A DNA stretch of 7,265 bases from Spirochaetaceae bacterium (lineage in GTDB: Bacteria > Spirochaetota > Spirochaetia > Treponematales > Breznakiellaceae). Made by a program: the position numbers and the translations under genes. The stretch covers positions 1-7,265 of the forward strand of contig JAITGR010000090.1 in assembly GCA_031280455.1 (NCBI GenBank), given 5' to 3'. Positions within the stretch are counted from its first letter, which is position 1. Each line of letters begins with the position of its first letter. Below are positions 1-6,563 of this stretch, one piece after another. The notes under the pieces are model-generated. The model saw nothing but the letters and a program-made list of their open reading frames with translations, searched no databases and had not been told where the DNA came from.

Positions 1-301
1 TGATGTCGATGCCCAGACAGTCTCTGCTGTCCAACAGGGCGGCGGCGCGGCAGAGTGTACGCACATTCCCGCCGCAAATTTGGTAGACAAAGCGCTCCGG
101 CACGGGGCCGCTGTCCAGGTAGTAGCGTTCAAAAGCGCCGCCGCCGCACAGCGCCCCCGCGCTGGCCATCTCGCCGTAGTATTCGTCCGCGCCGCCAAAA
201 TCTTCTATCAAGTGCCGCAGCGCGCGGTGGCTTAATTCTGCCATGGGCGCGAGGAGCAGCCGCTGGGATACCAGCGGGCGCGGGGATACCGGCGGGCGCA
301 T
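1..301 (-). CDS. dus: tRNA-dihydrouridine synthase, N-terminal part (cut by window edge)
   Basis: The first 100 residues of a Dus-family flavoenzyme are visible; the rest lies beyond base 1. Dus enzymes reduce uridine to dihydrouridine in the tRNA D-loop and variable region, using FMN and NADPH, in the cytoplasm. The family pattern is clear. LLLAPMAELSHRAL (residues 15-28) matches the FMN-binding APMAG(V/L)T segment. GGADEYYGEMASAGAL (33-48) matches the 'GAD..yTEM.sa..l' block. FVYQICGGN (71-79) matches the 'QI.G' strand. LGIDI at the cut end leads into the expected DIN.GCP motif. The glycine of PMAG is Glu here. ATG at 301 lies 5 bp after the upstream stop, with AAGG just before it. The next ATG is inside the PMA motif, so it is too late to be the start. 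An 18-bp tandem duplication encodes residues 1-12. Full-length Dus proteins are about 320 residues. The subfamily (DusA, B or C) cannot be told from this part. Confidence 0.93.
   Translation of the reverse strand, partial: MRPPVSPRPLVSQRLLLAPMAELSHRALRHLIEDFGGADEYYGEMASAGALCGGGAFERYYLDSGPVPERFVYQICGGNVRTLCRAAALLDSRDCLGIDI
265..300. repeat. 18-bp tandem duplication at the dus start
   Basis: Two adjacent 18-bp copies on the plus strand: GGGATACCAGCGGGCGCG (265-282) and GGGATACCGGCGGGCGCA (283-300), identical at 16 of 18 positions. Read on the minus strand, they encode the first dozen residues of the Dus protein, an in-frame repeat of R-P-P/L-V-S-P/Q. They lie upstream of the conserved FMN-binding segment, so the duplication probably only lengthened a non-essential N-terminal tail. 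Confidence 0.85.
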
Positions 302-306
302 ACGCC

Positions 307-1089
307 TTACACCGGCGCGGCGGCCAGCAGGGCGGCCAGGCGCGCTTCCTCGCCCGCGCCAAGGCCGGCGGGGAGTATCAACGGGTGCTCCGGCGCGGGG
401 GGGAGCAAAAAACCGGCGTTAAGGCCGGCGGCAAATACATCCGCCCAGCCGTTGGCCTCCCGCACGTACAGGTAAATGCCGTCGCGCCGGAAGCCGCCAG
501 CCTCGCCGCCGAGGGCGGCCTCGACCTGGCTGTACCGGACACCGCCGCGCTCCGGTGCGGCGAGCAGGCTGTAGATGGCGCGGGTAGCGGCTGCCAGAAT
601 GAGCGGCGGCGGCGGCAACAGCGGCTGGTCTGCCGCGCCTTCGGTCTGCACCAGGACTACCGGCGCAAGCGGCCAGGGGAGTACCGGCACAAAGCGGGGG
701 CTTGTTTGCACCGCGCCGCTGTCTGCCGCAAAGGGCCGCCACAGCGGGACATTGAGGGCGCGCGCCCATTCGGCAGGCTGCGAAAAAAAGGCGGCATCCA
801 AAAACGCAAAGCCGCAGGCGGCGGGGAAGAGCGTTTTAAGCGCGCGCGCAAAGCGGTCGTCAGCGCGCGAGGGGAGGGCGGCAAAGAGCCCGCGTCCGGC
901 GGTGTTTTTGAGCGCGCGTGTAACGGCGGCGGGATTGTGTCCCAAAAGCGCTTTGCCGCCGTCCTGCCACAGGTCGACAAGCCGCCGCCCGTCTTCGGTG
1001 TACAGCCTGAAGCCCCGCGCGCGCGCGATTTTTCCGGCGCTAGAAAGCAGCGGCATATACGCGCGCTGATGTATAGCGGCGCTATTCAT
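307..1089 (-). CDS. Degenerate class-III aminotransferase-like protein, no candidate catalytic lysine
   Basis: This is a 260-residue protein. Residues 22-70 (RGFRLYTEDGRRLVDLWQDG, then LLGHNP and the following helix) match the N-terminal domain of class-III, PLP-dependent aminotransferases, which typically read 'G..lyD.DG.ryiDl.gg....lGH..P.v'. Residues 222-257 (GFLLPPAPEHPLILPAGL, then a GEEARLAALL helix) match the C-terminal end of the same fold. The middle is compressed: family members are about 400-450 residues. All four lysines (20, 46, 61, 85) lie in the first 85 residues, so the usual Schiff-base lysine in the large domain is absent. It is probably not an aminotransferase and may be a structural or binding relic. 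ATG at 1089 overlaps the stop of the Lol permease gene by 8 nt and has GGAG 10 nt upstream; dus follows after 5 bp. The gene call is firm from coding overlap and spacing. The family assignment is from motif reading only. Confidence 0.78.
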   Translation of the reverse strand: MNSAAIHQRAYMPLLSSAGKIARARGFRLYTEDGRRLVDLWQDGGKALLGHNPAAVTRALKNTAGRGLFAALPSRADDRFARALKTLFPAACGFAFLDAAFFSQPAEWARALNVPLWRPFAADSGAVQTSPRFVPVLPWPLAPVVLVQTEGAADQPLLPPPPLILAAATRAIYSLLAAPERGGVRYSQVEAALGGEAGGFRRDGIYLYVREANGWADVFAAGLNAGFLLPPAPEHPLILPAGLGAGEEARLAALLAAAPV

Positions 1090-2431
1090 AGCGCAGAATC
1101 TCCGCCGGCTGCACCTGCGCCGCGCGGGCGGACGCAATGTAGGCGGCAATGACGGCGGAAGAAAAACCGAATAAAAAAATAAACGCTATCTCGTGCGGCA
1201 GAACGCGCGACGGTATTTCTTTTAGGTAGAATACCGCCGGAGAGAACACCGAATATCCGCCGCCGGAAAATCCGCCGGTTATGTAGGTAAAAAAATGCAG
1301 TACGGTGTTGACCGCCGCTTCGATTCCGGTAAAAAATTCCTGTATATGCGTGGCGATGAGCAGCGCGGGCGCCATGCCGAGCGCGGAACCGAGCAGGCCG
1401 ACGATAAAGCCGTTGAGCGCAAACACCATGCGTACCGAAAACGATGTCGCGCCGACAGCCCGCATAAGGCCGATTTCGTCGCTGCGTTCAAGGACGGCGC
1501 GGCGCTGCGCGTGGTATATATTCATCGCGGTTATAATGAAAATAAGGCCGACAAGAAAAAACATCATCAATTTTTCGGTACGCAGCGCGTTAAAAAATGC
1601 TTTGTTGTAATCGCGCCAGGAGCGTACCTGTATATTATTTTTATGCAGATATTCTTCGCCGGCAGTTTTTTTAAGGGCGGCAGTTATGTGGGCAGCCGTT
1701 TGCCGGTCGGCTTCGCGGTTTTTCAGTTTAATGCCCAGGGTGCACAGGCCGCCGCTTTCGTTGTGTCCCGCCGCCCGCGCGTCCTCTATGCTGATAAGCG
1801 CCCAGCTGGCGTCGTACTCGTAAAAACCGGTTCTAAAGATGCCGCGCACGGTAAAAACGGCGTGTTGGGGGCCGTCCTGCGGCGAAAACATGTTGGACAG
1901 CGACAGAAACTCGCAGGTGCCGCCGGTCGAAAGCCCCAGGCTTTCGGCCAGGACGGATCCCAGCAGTATGCCCCCCCCCCCGTCCAGGTTGAACGCGCCT
2001 TTTTCAAAACTTAAGCGTCCTGCCATGCCGCTGTCGCTGCGTGCCGCGGAGGGGGGGATGCCGCGAAGCAGGGCGGCGCTCTGTCCGCCCTGACTGGATA
2101 CAGCCTCACCGGCGCGCGTTTTCAGTATGCCTTTCAGTTCCAGATACGGTACGGCGGACTGTACCCCCGGAACCTCTTTAACGGCGGCGATGAGGCTGGT
2201 GTTGTCTTCGGGAAAATTTTCAATGCGTACATGGTACGATGATATTTCAATAATGCTTTCGATAAAGCCAAGCTGAAATCCGTTCATAACCGAAATGATG
2301 ACGGTAAGCGACAGTACGCCGGTCGCTATGCCCAAAATTGCCAGCACGGAGGCCGTCCGCGAACGGCCTCCTTTTTTTGATACATATCGTTTGGCGATAA
2401 ACATAGTCCATTGTATATTAGAAAATAGCAT
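1082..2431 (-). CDS. lolC/lolE: LolC/LolE-type lipoprotein-release ABC transporter permease
   Basis: This 449-residue inner-membrane permease belongs to the LolC/LolE (FtsX/MacB-like) family. With the LolD ATPase, such proteins pull lipoproteins out of the inner membrane for transfer to the outer membrane. The N-terminal FIAKRYVSKKGGRSRTASVL (11-30) and TM1 (about 27-50, ending VMNGF) are typical. A large periplasmic domain fills 51-285. TM2 is at 288-306, followed by the family signature ERSDEIGLMRAVGAT (315-329), then TM3 (335-362) and TM4 (412-434). The protein ends AAQVQPAEILRYE, as family members do. I chose ATG at 2431, 5 bp after the upstream stop. A TTG at 2461 would extend it by 10 untypical residues, and ATG at 2404 is also possible. 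No strong Shine-Dalgarno is seen, so translation may be coupled to the gene before. LolD is not in this window. Residues 151-154 are four glycines coded by an 11-G run. Whether it works as LolC, LolE or a single homodimeric permease cannot be decided here. Confidence 0.92.
   Translation of the reverse strand: MLFSNIQWTMFIAKRYVSKKGGRSRTASVLAILGIATGVLSLTVIISVMNGFQLGFIESIIEISSYHVRIENFPEDNTSLIAAVKEVPGVQSAVPYLELKGILKTRAGEAVSSQGGQSAALLRGIPPSAARSDSGMAGRLSFEKGAFNLDGGGGILLGSVLAESLGLSTGGTCEFLSLSNMFSPQDGPQHAVFTVRGIFRTGFYEYDASWALISIEDARAAGHNESGGLCTLGIKLKNREADRQTAAHITAALKKTAGEEYLHKNNIQVRSWRDYNKAFFNALRTEKLMMFFLVGLIFIITAMNIYHAQRRAVLERSDEIGLMRAVGATSFSVRMVFALNGFIVGLLGSALGMAPALLIATHIQEFFTGIEAAVNTVLHFFTYITGGFSGGGYSVFSPAVFYLKEIPSRVLPHEIAFIFLFGFSSAVIAAYIASARAAQVQPAEILRYE
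1971..1981. repeat. Homopolymeric tract, 11 C (11 G in the coding strand), inside the Lol permease gene
   Basis: Eleven consecutive C on the plus strand read as GAC, then eleven G, then C on the coding strand, giving Asp followed by four Gly codons (residues 150-154). The length as given keeps the frame open. A gain or loss of one base would shift the frame about one third of the way into the protein. Runs of this length are known slippage sites in many bacteria. It could also be a place where sequencing is unreliable. Confidence 0.95.
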
Positions 2432-2436
2432 ACCAG

Positions 2437-4014
2437 TTACCGTACCCCCGCGCCTTCCCAAATGCGGCGTTCAGAAAGTTTTCTGCCGTCTTCCCACACC
2501 GCTTCCAGAATAAGATTGCCATATTTATAGATGCGTTCAATTTCCTGCTTACCTTCGGCGCTGACCGTGCGTTCCAGCACGCCGTTGTAGTAGTCGCTTT
2601 CCTGCACGCGGTCGCCGGCTTTGTTGTAGGTGTAGTCGACCCGCCGCGTATCTTCGCCGCCCGCCCACTCAACGCTTACAAGGCGGTCTTCGTTCCAGGT
2701 GTTCCGCACTTCGCCGATTTTCTCGCCCGCGTCGCTAAAGAACGCCTCGGAAATGACACGGCGCTTTTTGTCCGTGGTGTAGGTTATGCGCGCGGTTTTG
2801 CTGTAAATAACGTCCGAAAGAAAATCGGACATAAAACTGGTCGCCGGCTGTACAAAAGTGTTTTCGTCCGTTTCTTTTTCCACGGTGCGCGGAATTTTCA
2901 TTTTGACCAGTTCCTGTTTGCCGGCCTCCGAAAGCACGCGCCGCTCGATAGACCGGATGGTTTGGCCGCGCGCGTACCGGTATGTGTCCTCCCAGAGCGC
3001 CGTTCCTTCGCGGCCCGCGCGGGCGACAAACGCCGCCGGAAAATCGCGGGCAGCCTCTGGAGCGCGCGCCCGCGCCGCCGCCGAAAGTTCGGGCAAGGGC
3101 GGCGTTGAAAACGGCGCCCCCGCCGCCGGCGCTGGTGCCGGCGCGGGACCCATCACCGGCGCTGCTTCGGCGGATGCCGCCACGGGCGGCGTGATGCCGG
3201 CTACCGCGTCATCGTCCGTGTCCTCGCCGCTGTCCGCGTCCTCGTCCGCGGCTGGCACAGGCGCGGACGCCGCCGTCTCCGTCTTGGCGGGCGCTGCCGT
3301 TGTCGCCGTGGCCGCAGGTGTGGCGGGCGCGGGCGCGGGCGCAGCCGTAGCCGTGGTCGCGGGGGCGGGCGCAGCCGTGGGTGCGGGCGCAGCCGTGGTT
3401 TCAGCAGGGATCTTTTTTTGGTACGGCTCTATGGCGGTGGCTTTTGCGCGCAGCAGGTACGTGTCTTTATAACTGTAGTTGATGTAGTACCCGCCGCCGT
3501 CCGGGTCAAGACGCTGTTCTTCAACAATGTGGCCAGTTTCGTTGTACCATTCAATAAAACCGGCGCCGTCGTTGCCTATGGCGGCGACAAAGTAGGCGGT
3601 CTGCGCGCTGTCCCAGAATGTCCACTGGGTACGCGCCCGCTGTCCTTCTTCGTACAAAATGCGGCATTCAATTTGCCAGGAGCTTGAATAAAACTTGCGC
3701 AGTTCGCGGGGTATGGCGGACGCTTCAACGTACAGCACTTGCAGCGAGTATTTTTCGCGTATCGCGCGGCTTTTGAAGGTTTTTTCCAGCGCCATGCCGC
3801 TGCTGTTCGAGATGTACCACTCCACGTCGCCGGCTGCCGCGGACAGAAAAAGCGGAGTACAGGCGAGGACGCACAAAATCCGCATCTGGCAGGTAAGTTT
3901 CAGTTTGAACCTGTTGAGCCTGTTGAACATTGAACGTCGCGTCTCCGGTAGTTTGAGCCTGCCTCCAGTTGTCTGGCCGGAGGGCATGGCCGTCTCTTTG
4001 TGCGCGCGGGGCAT
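2437..4014 (-). CDS. Secreted protein of unknown function with Ala/Pro/Thr linker and Tyr/Gly strand repeats
   Basis: I do not recognise a named family. From ATG at 4014 it is 525 residues. A signal peptide is seen at about residues 44-62 (MRILCVLACTPLFLSAAAGD), so the mature protein should be in the periplasm or at the surface. A globular N-terminal domain (63-200) is rich in Tyr/Trp and contains FIEWYNETGHIVEEQ. Residues 203-320 form a low-complexity Ala/Pro/Thr linker with an acidic patch (257-269). The C-terminal domain (335-525) has repeated strands of the kind 'Y.Y...G......YYNG.L', resembling MORN-variant or RHS-like beta repeats. The start is uncertain. ATG at 4014 overlaps the ftsY stop (TAATG) and has GGGAG 4 nt upstream, which suggests coupling. 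However, residues 1-28 look non-native, and ATG at 3930 (GGAG 12 nt upstream) or 3885 would put the signal peptide nearer the N terminus. The stop is 5 bp before the Lol permease start. Confidence 0.85.
   Translation of the reverse strand: MPRAHKETAMPSGQTTGGRLKLPETRRSMFNRLNRFKLKLTCQMRILCVLACTPLFLSAAAGDVEWYISNSSGMALEKTFKSRAIREKYSLQVLYVEASAIPRELRKFYSSSWQIECRILYEEGQRARTQWTFWDSAQTAYFVAAIGNDGAGFIEWYNETGHIVEEQRLDPDGGGYYINYSYKDTYLLRAKATAIEPYQKKIPAETTAAPAPTAAPAPATTATAAPAPAPATPAATATTAAPAKTETAASAPVPAADEDADSGEDTDDDAVAGITPPVAASAEAAPVMGPAPAPAPAAGAPFSTPPLPELSAAARARAPEAARDFPAAFVARAGREGTALWEDTYRYARGQTIRSIERRVLSEAGKQELVKMKIPRTVEKETDENTFVQPATSFMSDFLSDVIYSKTARITYTTDKKRRVISEAFFSDAGEKIGEVRNTWNEDRLVSVEWAGGEDTRRVDYTYNKAGDRVQESDYYNGVLERTVSAEGKQEIERIYKYGNLILEAVWEDGRKLSERRIWEGAGVR
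3335..3396. repeat. Three exact 14-nt repeats in the Ala/Pro linker coding region
   Basis: GCGGGCGCAGCCGT occurs at 3335-3348, 3365-3378 and 3383-3396 on the plus strand. Offsets of 30 and 18 bp keep the reading frame, and the copies encode Thr-Ala-Ala-Pro-Ala-Pro steps of the linker. The nucleotide identity goes beyond shared amino acids, which points to recent in-frame duplication. Confidence 0.8.
3901..3962. repeat. Short direct repeats near the alternative start of the secreted protein gene
   Basis: On the plus strand CCTGTTGAG (3910-3918) is followed directly by CCTGTTGAA (3919-3927). AGTTTGAACCTG, starting at about 3902, recurs as AGTTTGAGCCTG at about 3950, one mismatch in 12. On the coding strand the tandem pair encodes the F-N-R-L-N-R-F stretch just after the ATG at 3930. 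The clustering suggests a non-coding spacer that was captured into the reading frame. Confidence 0.7.
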
Positions 4015-4895
4015 TACGCTCCCAAAAACGCGCTTATATACTTTTCGGCATTAAAAAGCTGAATATTTGCGTATTGTTCGCCCGAACAAAGGTAGAGTAC
4101 TGGCAGGTGCAGTTTTTCGGCGAGCGGAAAGACGATGCCGCCTTTGGCGCTGGAATCGCACTTGGTAAGGATTACGCCGTCCACTTCGACTGCCTCGCTG
4201 AATGTTTCGGCCTGAACCAGCGCGTTGGAGCCGGTTGTCGCGTCGAGTACCAGGTATTTTTTGCAGACCGCCCGCGGTTCGCGCTGGATGACGCGGGCTA
4301 TCTTTTTTAACTCGTCGACCAGCGCCGTTTTGGTGTGCATGCGCCCCGCGGTGTCGGCGATGAGCGGGTTGTAGCCGCCGCTCGCGCACGCGGCCAGCGC
4401 GTCGTACACGCAGGCCGCGCTGTCGCCGCCGTGCATACCGGCGACGACGCGCACGCCCAGGCGCTCGCCGTGGATTTTAAGCTGGTCAACGGCGGCGGCG
4501 CGAAACGTGTCCGCGGCGGCTAACAGGGGCTTTACCGCCGGTGTTTCCTCGCGGAACAGCGCGGCGAGTTTTGCCGCCGAGCTTGTTTTGCCAACGCCGT
4601 TCACGCCCAAGAGCAAAATCACGGTAAGGGTGCCGCCCGAAAAATCCGGGTACGCCGCGCCGGCATCCACTGCGCGCACCAGCTCCAGCAGCATTGCCGC
4701 AAGCCGCTGTTGTATCGCGTCCGGCGTGGTAATTTTTTCCTTTTTACACAGCGCTTGTAGCAGCTCGGCGGTTTCCAGCGCGCTCGCGGCAGGAAAATCG
4801 CCTTCGACCAGTACGTCGGCCAGGTCGTCAAAAAAGCTGGCCGCCGGTTCGCTCGCGCGGGCAAAAAGATTTTTTATCGTTTCGGCAAATTTCAT
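4014..4895 (-). CDS. ftsY: FtsY, signal recognition particle receptor GTPase
   Basis: FtsY is the SRP receptor. It binds SRP (Ffh plus 4.5S RNA) carrying ribosomes that make membrane or secreted proteins and hands them to SecYEG; both GTPases hydrolyse GTP in the complex. This 293-residue copy has a helical N domain (about 1-85) and a G domain: P-loop GVNGVGKT (97-104), DTFRAAA (129-135), DTAGR (181-185), DATTGSNAL (218-226), and TKCD (244-247) followed by SSAKGG. It lacks the long acidic N-terminal domain of E. coli FtsY, as many bacterial FtsY proteins do. Departures from the usual text are TKCD for TKLD, SSAAKLA for TTIAKLA after the P-loop, and GEQYANIQ where GEG..DL is usual near the end. 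ATG at 4895 has AAGGA 6 nt upstream, inside a 9-bp tandem duplication. It follows the PEGA-protein gene by 27 bp and overlaps the next gene by 1 nt. Confidence 0.95.
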   Translation of the reverse strand: MKFAETIKNLFARASEPAASFFDDLADVLVEGDFPAASALETAELLQALCKKEKITTPDAIQQRLAAMLLELVRAVDAGAAYPDFSGGTLTVILLLGVNGVGKTSSAAKLAALFREETPAVKPLLAAADTFRAAAVDQLKIHGERLGVRVVAGMHGGDSAACVYDALAACASGGYNPLIADTAGRMHTKTALVDELKKIARVIQREPRAVCKKYLVLDATTGSNALVQAETFSEAVEVDGVILTKCDSSAKGGIVFPLAEKLHLPVLYLCSGEQYANIQLFNAEKYISAFLGA

Positions 4896-4902
4896 TTTCT
4901 TT

Positions 4903-4920
4903 CCTTATACTCCTTATACT
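4903..4920. repeat. Perfect 9-bp tandem duplication carrying the ftsY ribosome-binding site
   Basis: CCTTATACT occurs twice, back to back (4903-4911 and 4912-4920). On the coding strand this reads AGTATAAGG twice, then AAAGAAA and the ftsY ATG. Each copy brings an AAGG core, so there are two possible Shine-Dalgarno sites: AAGGA 6 nt from the start codon and another AAGGA 9 nt further upstream. The element fills most of the 27-bp gap between the two genes. Confidence 0.88.
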
Positions 4921-4922
4921 CG

Positions 4923-6563
4923 TTAGGGCGCCGGCGTACTCGCCGGTGCGTCCGTTGCCGGTGCCGCCGGCTCGTCTGGCGCGGGATCGGCAGCCGGCTG
5001 GCCGGCATCCGGCTTGTCTTTTGCCGGTTTACCCGCTGCGGGCTTCTCTTTCGCCGGTTTGGGCGGCCGTTTACTCGCCGTTTTTTTAACCGGCTCCTCG
5101 TACACATCGAGCGGTGTCGCCGGCTTATCCGCCTGGTAGCCGTACCACAAAAACCGTGCCAGGCTTTCCAGCAAAAACGTACCTGCCAGAATACCCGCCG
5201 CGCCGGCGCCCCAGTACAAATACTGGGCGGTTTCAAGCTGGCCGGTCGTCCGGTTGCCGCTGGTGGTGTTGAACGCGTTGGTGTACGCGTCCGACACGCC
5301 GACGGCAAGCCACGTCAGCGGCAGAATGACCCACAGCCGCCCCCACGCGCCGTAAAACCCCTTGCGCGCTCGTTCCACACGCCCTTTTTTGGGCGGCGGC
5401 TTGGGGTTGAGGATAAGGGGCGCGTCCGTCATTTTGAACACCGCGCCCGCCGTCTTCCCCGCGGGCGTTATCACGTTGACGTACATGTTTTTATCCACGC
5501 TGTCCGCTATGCGGACGGGAGCGCCGCCTGAGTACAACGCGCCGGAATACACCGCCGCCTCCTCGCCGGTTTTGGTCTGTACCGAAAAATCGAGCTGGGG
5601 GACGGGGGTCAACTGCAGCGCAATGCCCGTCAGGTCGCCTTCCTGCACATCGACGGTCGTTTTCGCCGTCTCGTACCCGGGCGCGAACGCCGAAACTTCA
5701 ACCTGGCCGGGCGAGTGGGGCACCACGCCGCTGGAACCCTGCCCCGCAAACTGGCCGTCGGTAACAATAACGGCGTTTTCCGGCGTGGTATGGACGCGAA
5801 TGTTCGTGGGAAAAAGGCCGGTCATCGCGTCGACCAACCGCGCCGTCAACTCCCCGCTGGCCTCGTTTATATCCTCCAGAGAAAAAATCACGCTGTCAGA
5901 GTACGTGTACGCTTTTGAATACAGCGACCACAGTTTTATTTCAATATAGATGCGTTCGTGGTACAGCGTGATGACGCTGGTAATAAACGCATCTGCCTGC
6001 TCGCGCGAACAGAACAACGCCTCGCTCCCCGCGGCAGGCGGCGGCGGGAATTCGCCCTCGGCGCCGGGGCTTTTTACCTTAAAGCGCGGCGTTTTTTCGA
6101 TAGACGGCACCGCCGCTTCGGCCTTAACGAGCGTTTCCCGCAGTTTTGCTATCTCGACATCGATTTTTTTAAGCTGCTGCTTGTACTGCCAGGGCGCGAG
6201 CGGACGGAAGTACAGCGCGTCGCGTTCGGCCTGCTTGGTTTTAAGCGTTTTAGCCGCCGCCGTCTGACCCTTCAGCCACTCCGCCCCCGCGTAATACGCG
6301 ACCTCCGCGTCCGTGCGCGCTCTAAACTGAAGGTAGCCCAGCGAGCGGTACAGCCCGCGGTCCCACACGCTGCCTATCGACGAGCGGGCGGGCGGCAGGC
6401 GGCTGGTGTCGGCGCGGGTAATGACAACGCACCACTCCTTGTTGAGCGGCTCGGCGGCTGCGGTATCGGTTTTGCCGCGGGCAAACAGCGGCAGCGACAC
6501 CGCAGCCAGCAAAACAGCGAACACCACGCACGGCGCGGACGGCATCAAACCACAAGCCTTCAT
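4923..6563 (-). CDS. PEGA-domain envelope protein with signal peptide, two TM segments and Lys/Pro/Ala tail
   Basis: This is a 546-residue exported protein. A signal peptide covers about residues 1-29 (hydrophobic CVVFAVLLAAVSLPLFA, then RGKTD). A mixed domain with a helical, Lys/Glu-rich stretch (about 85-150) follows; residues 181-250 are a further folded region. Residues 254-319 (IRVHTTPENAVIVTDGQFAG onward, with VEVSAFAPGYE and a closing ALQLTP) fit a PEGA domain, a beta-sandwich of bacterial envelope proteins usually thought to bind other surface components. Two hydrophobic segments (409-424 and 447-473) follow. The tail (478-546) is built of KPAKEKPAAG-like steps, then Asp/Pro/Ala. If the signal peptide is cleaved, both the main domain and the tail would face the periplasm. 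ATG at 6563 has only a weak GGA upstream; ATG at 6545 is an alternative. It lies 26 bp after the 130-residue gene and 27 bp before ftsY. The specific function is unknown. Confidence 0.87.
   Translation of the reverse strand: MKACGLMPSAPCVVFAVLLAAVSLPLFARGKTDTAAAEPLNKEWCVVITRADTSRLPPARSSIGSVWDRGLYRSLGYLQFRARTDAEVAYYAGAEWLKGQTAAAKTLKTKQAERDALYFRPLAPWQYKQQLKKIDVEIAKLRETLVKAEAAVPSIEKTPRFKVKSPGAEGEFPPPPAAGSEALFCSREQADAFITSVITLYHERIYIEIKLWSLYSKAYTYSDSVIFSLEDINEASGELTARLVDAMTGLFPTNIRVHTTPENAVIVTDGQFAGQGSSGVVPHSPGQVEVSAFAPGYETAKTTVDVQEGDLTGIALQLTPVPQLDFSVQTKTGEEAAVYSGALYSGGAPVRIADSVDKNMYVNVITPAGKTAGAVFKMTDAPLILNPKPPPKKGRVERARKGFYGAWGRLWVILPLTWLAVGVSDAYTNAFNTTSGNRTTGQLETAQYLYWGAGAAGILAGTFLLESLARFLWYGYQADKPATPLDVYEEPVKKTASKRPPKPAKEKPAAGKPAKDKPDAGQPAADPAPDEPAAPATDAPASTPAP

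Noticed and set aside
55..1152. Long open frame on the plus strand across the aminotransferase-like gene
   Set aside because: Its product is Arg/Gly/Ala-rich with no recognisable domain, and it runs opposite a well-supported minus-strand gene. GC-rich DNA gives such antisense frames by composition.
3203..3410. GC-rich repeats considered as a CRISPR array or a collagen-like surface repeat
   Set aside because: The repeats are short, irregular and in frame, without spacers. They code an Ala/Pro/Thr linker, not a Gly-X-Y pattern.
2437..4014. C-terminal Tyr/Gly repeats considered as an RHS toxin or polymorphic-toxin module
   Set aside because: There are only a few degenerate strand repeats, no toxin domain after them, and no immunity gene follows; the next gene is a Lol permease.
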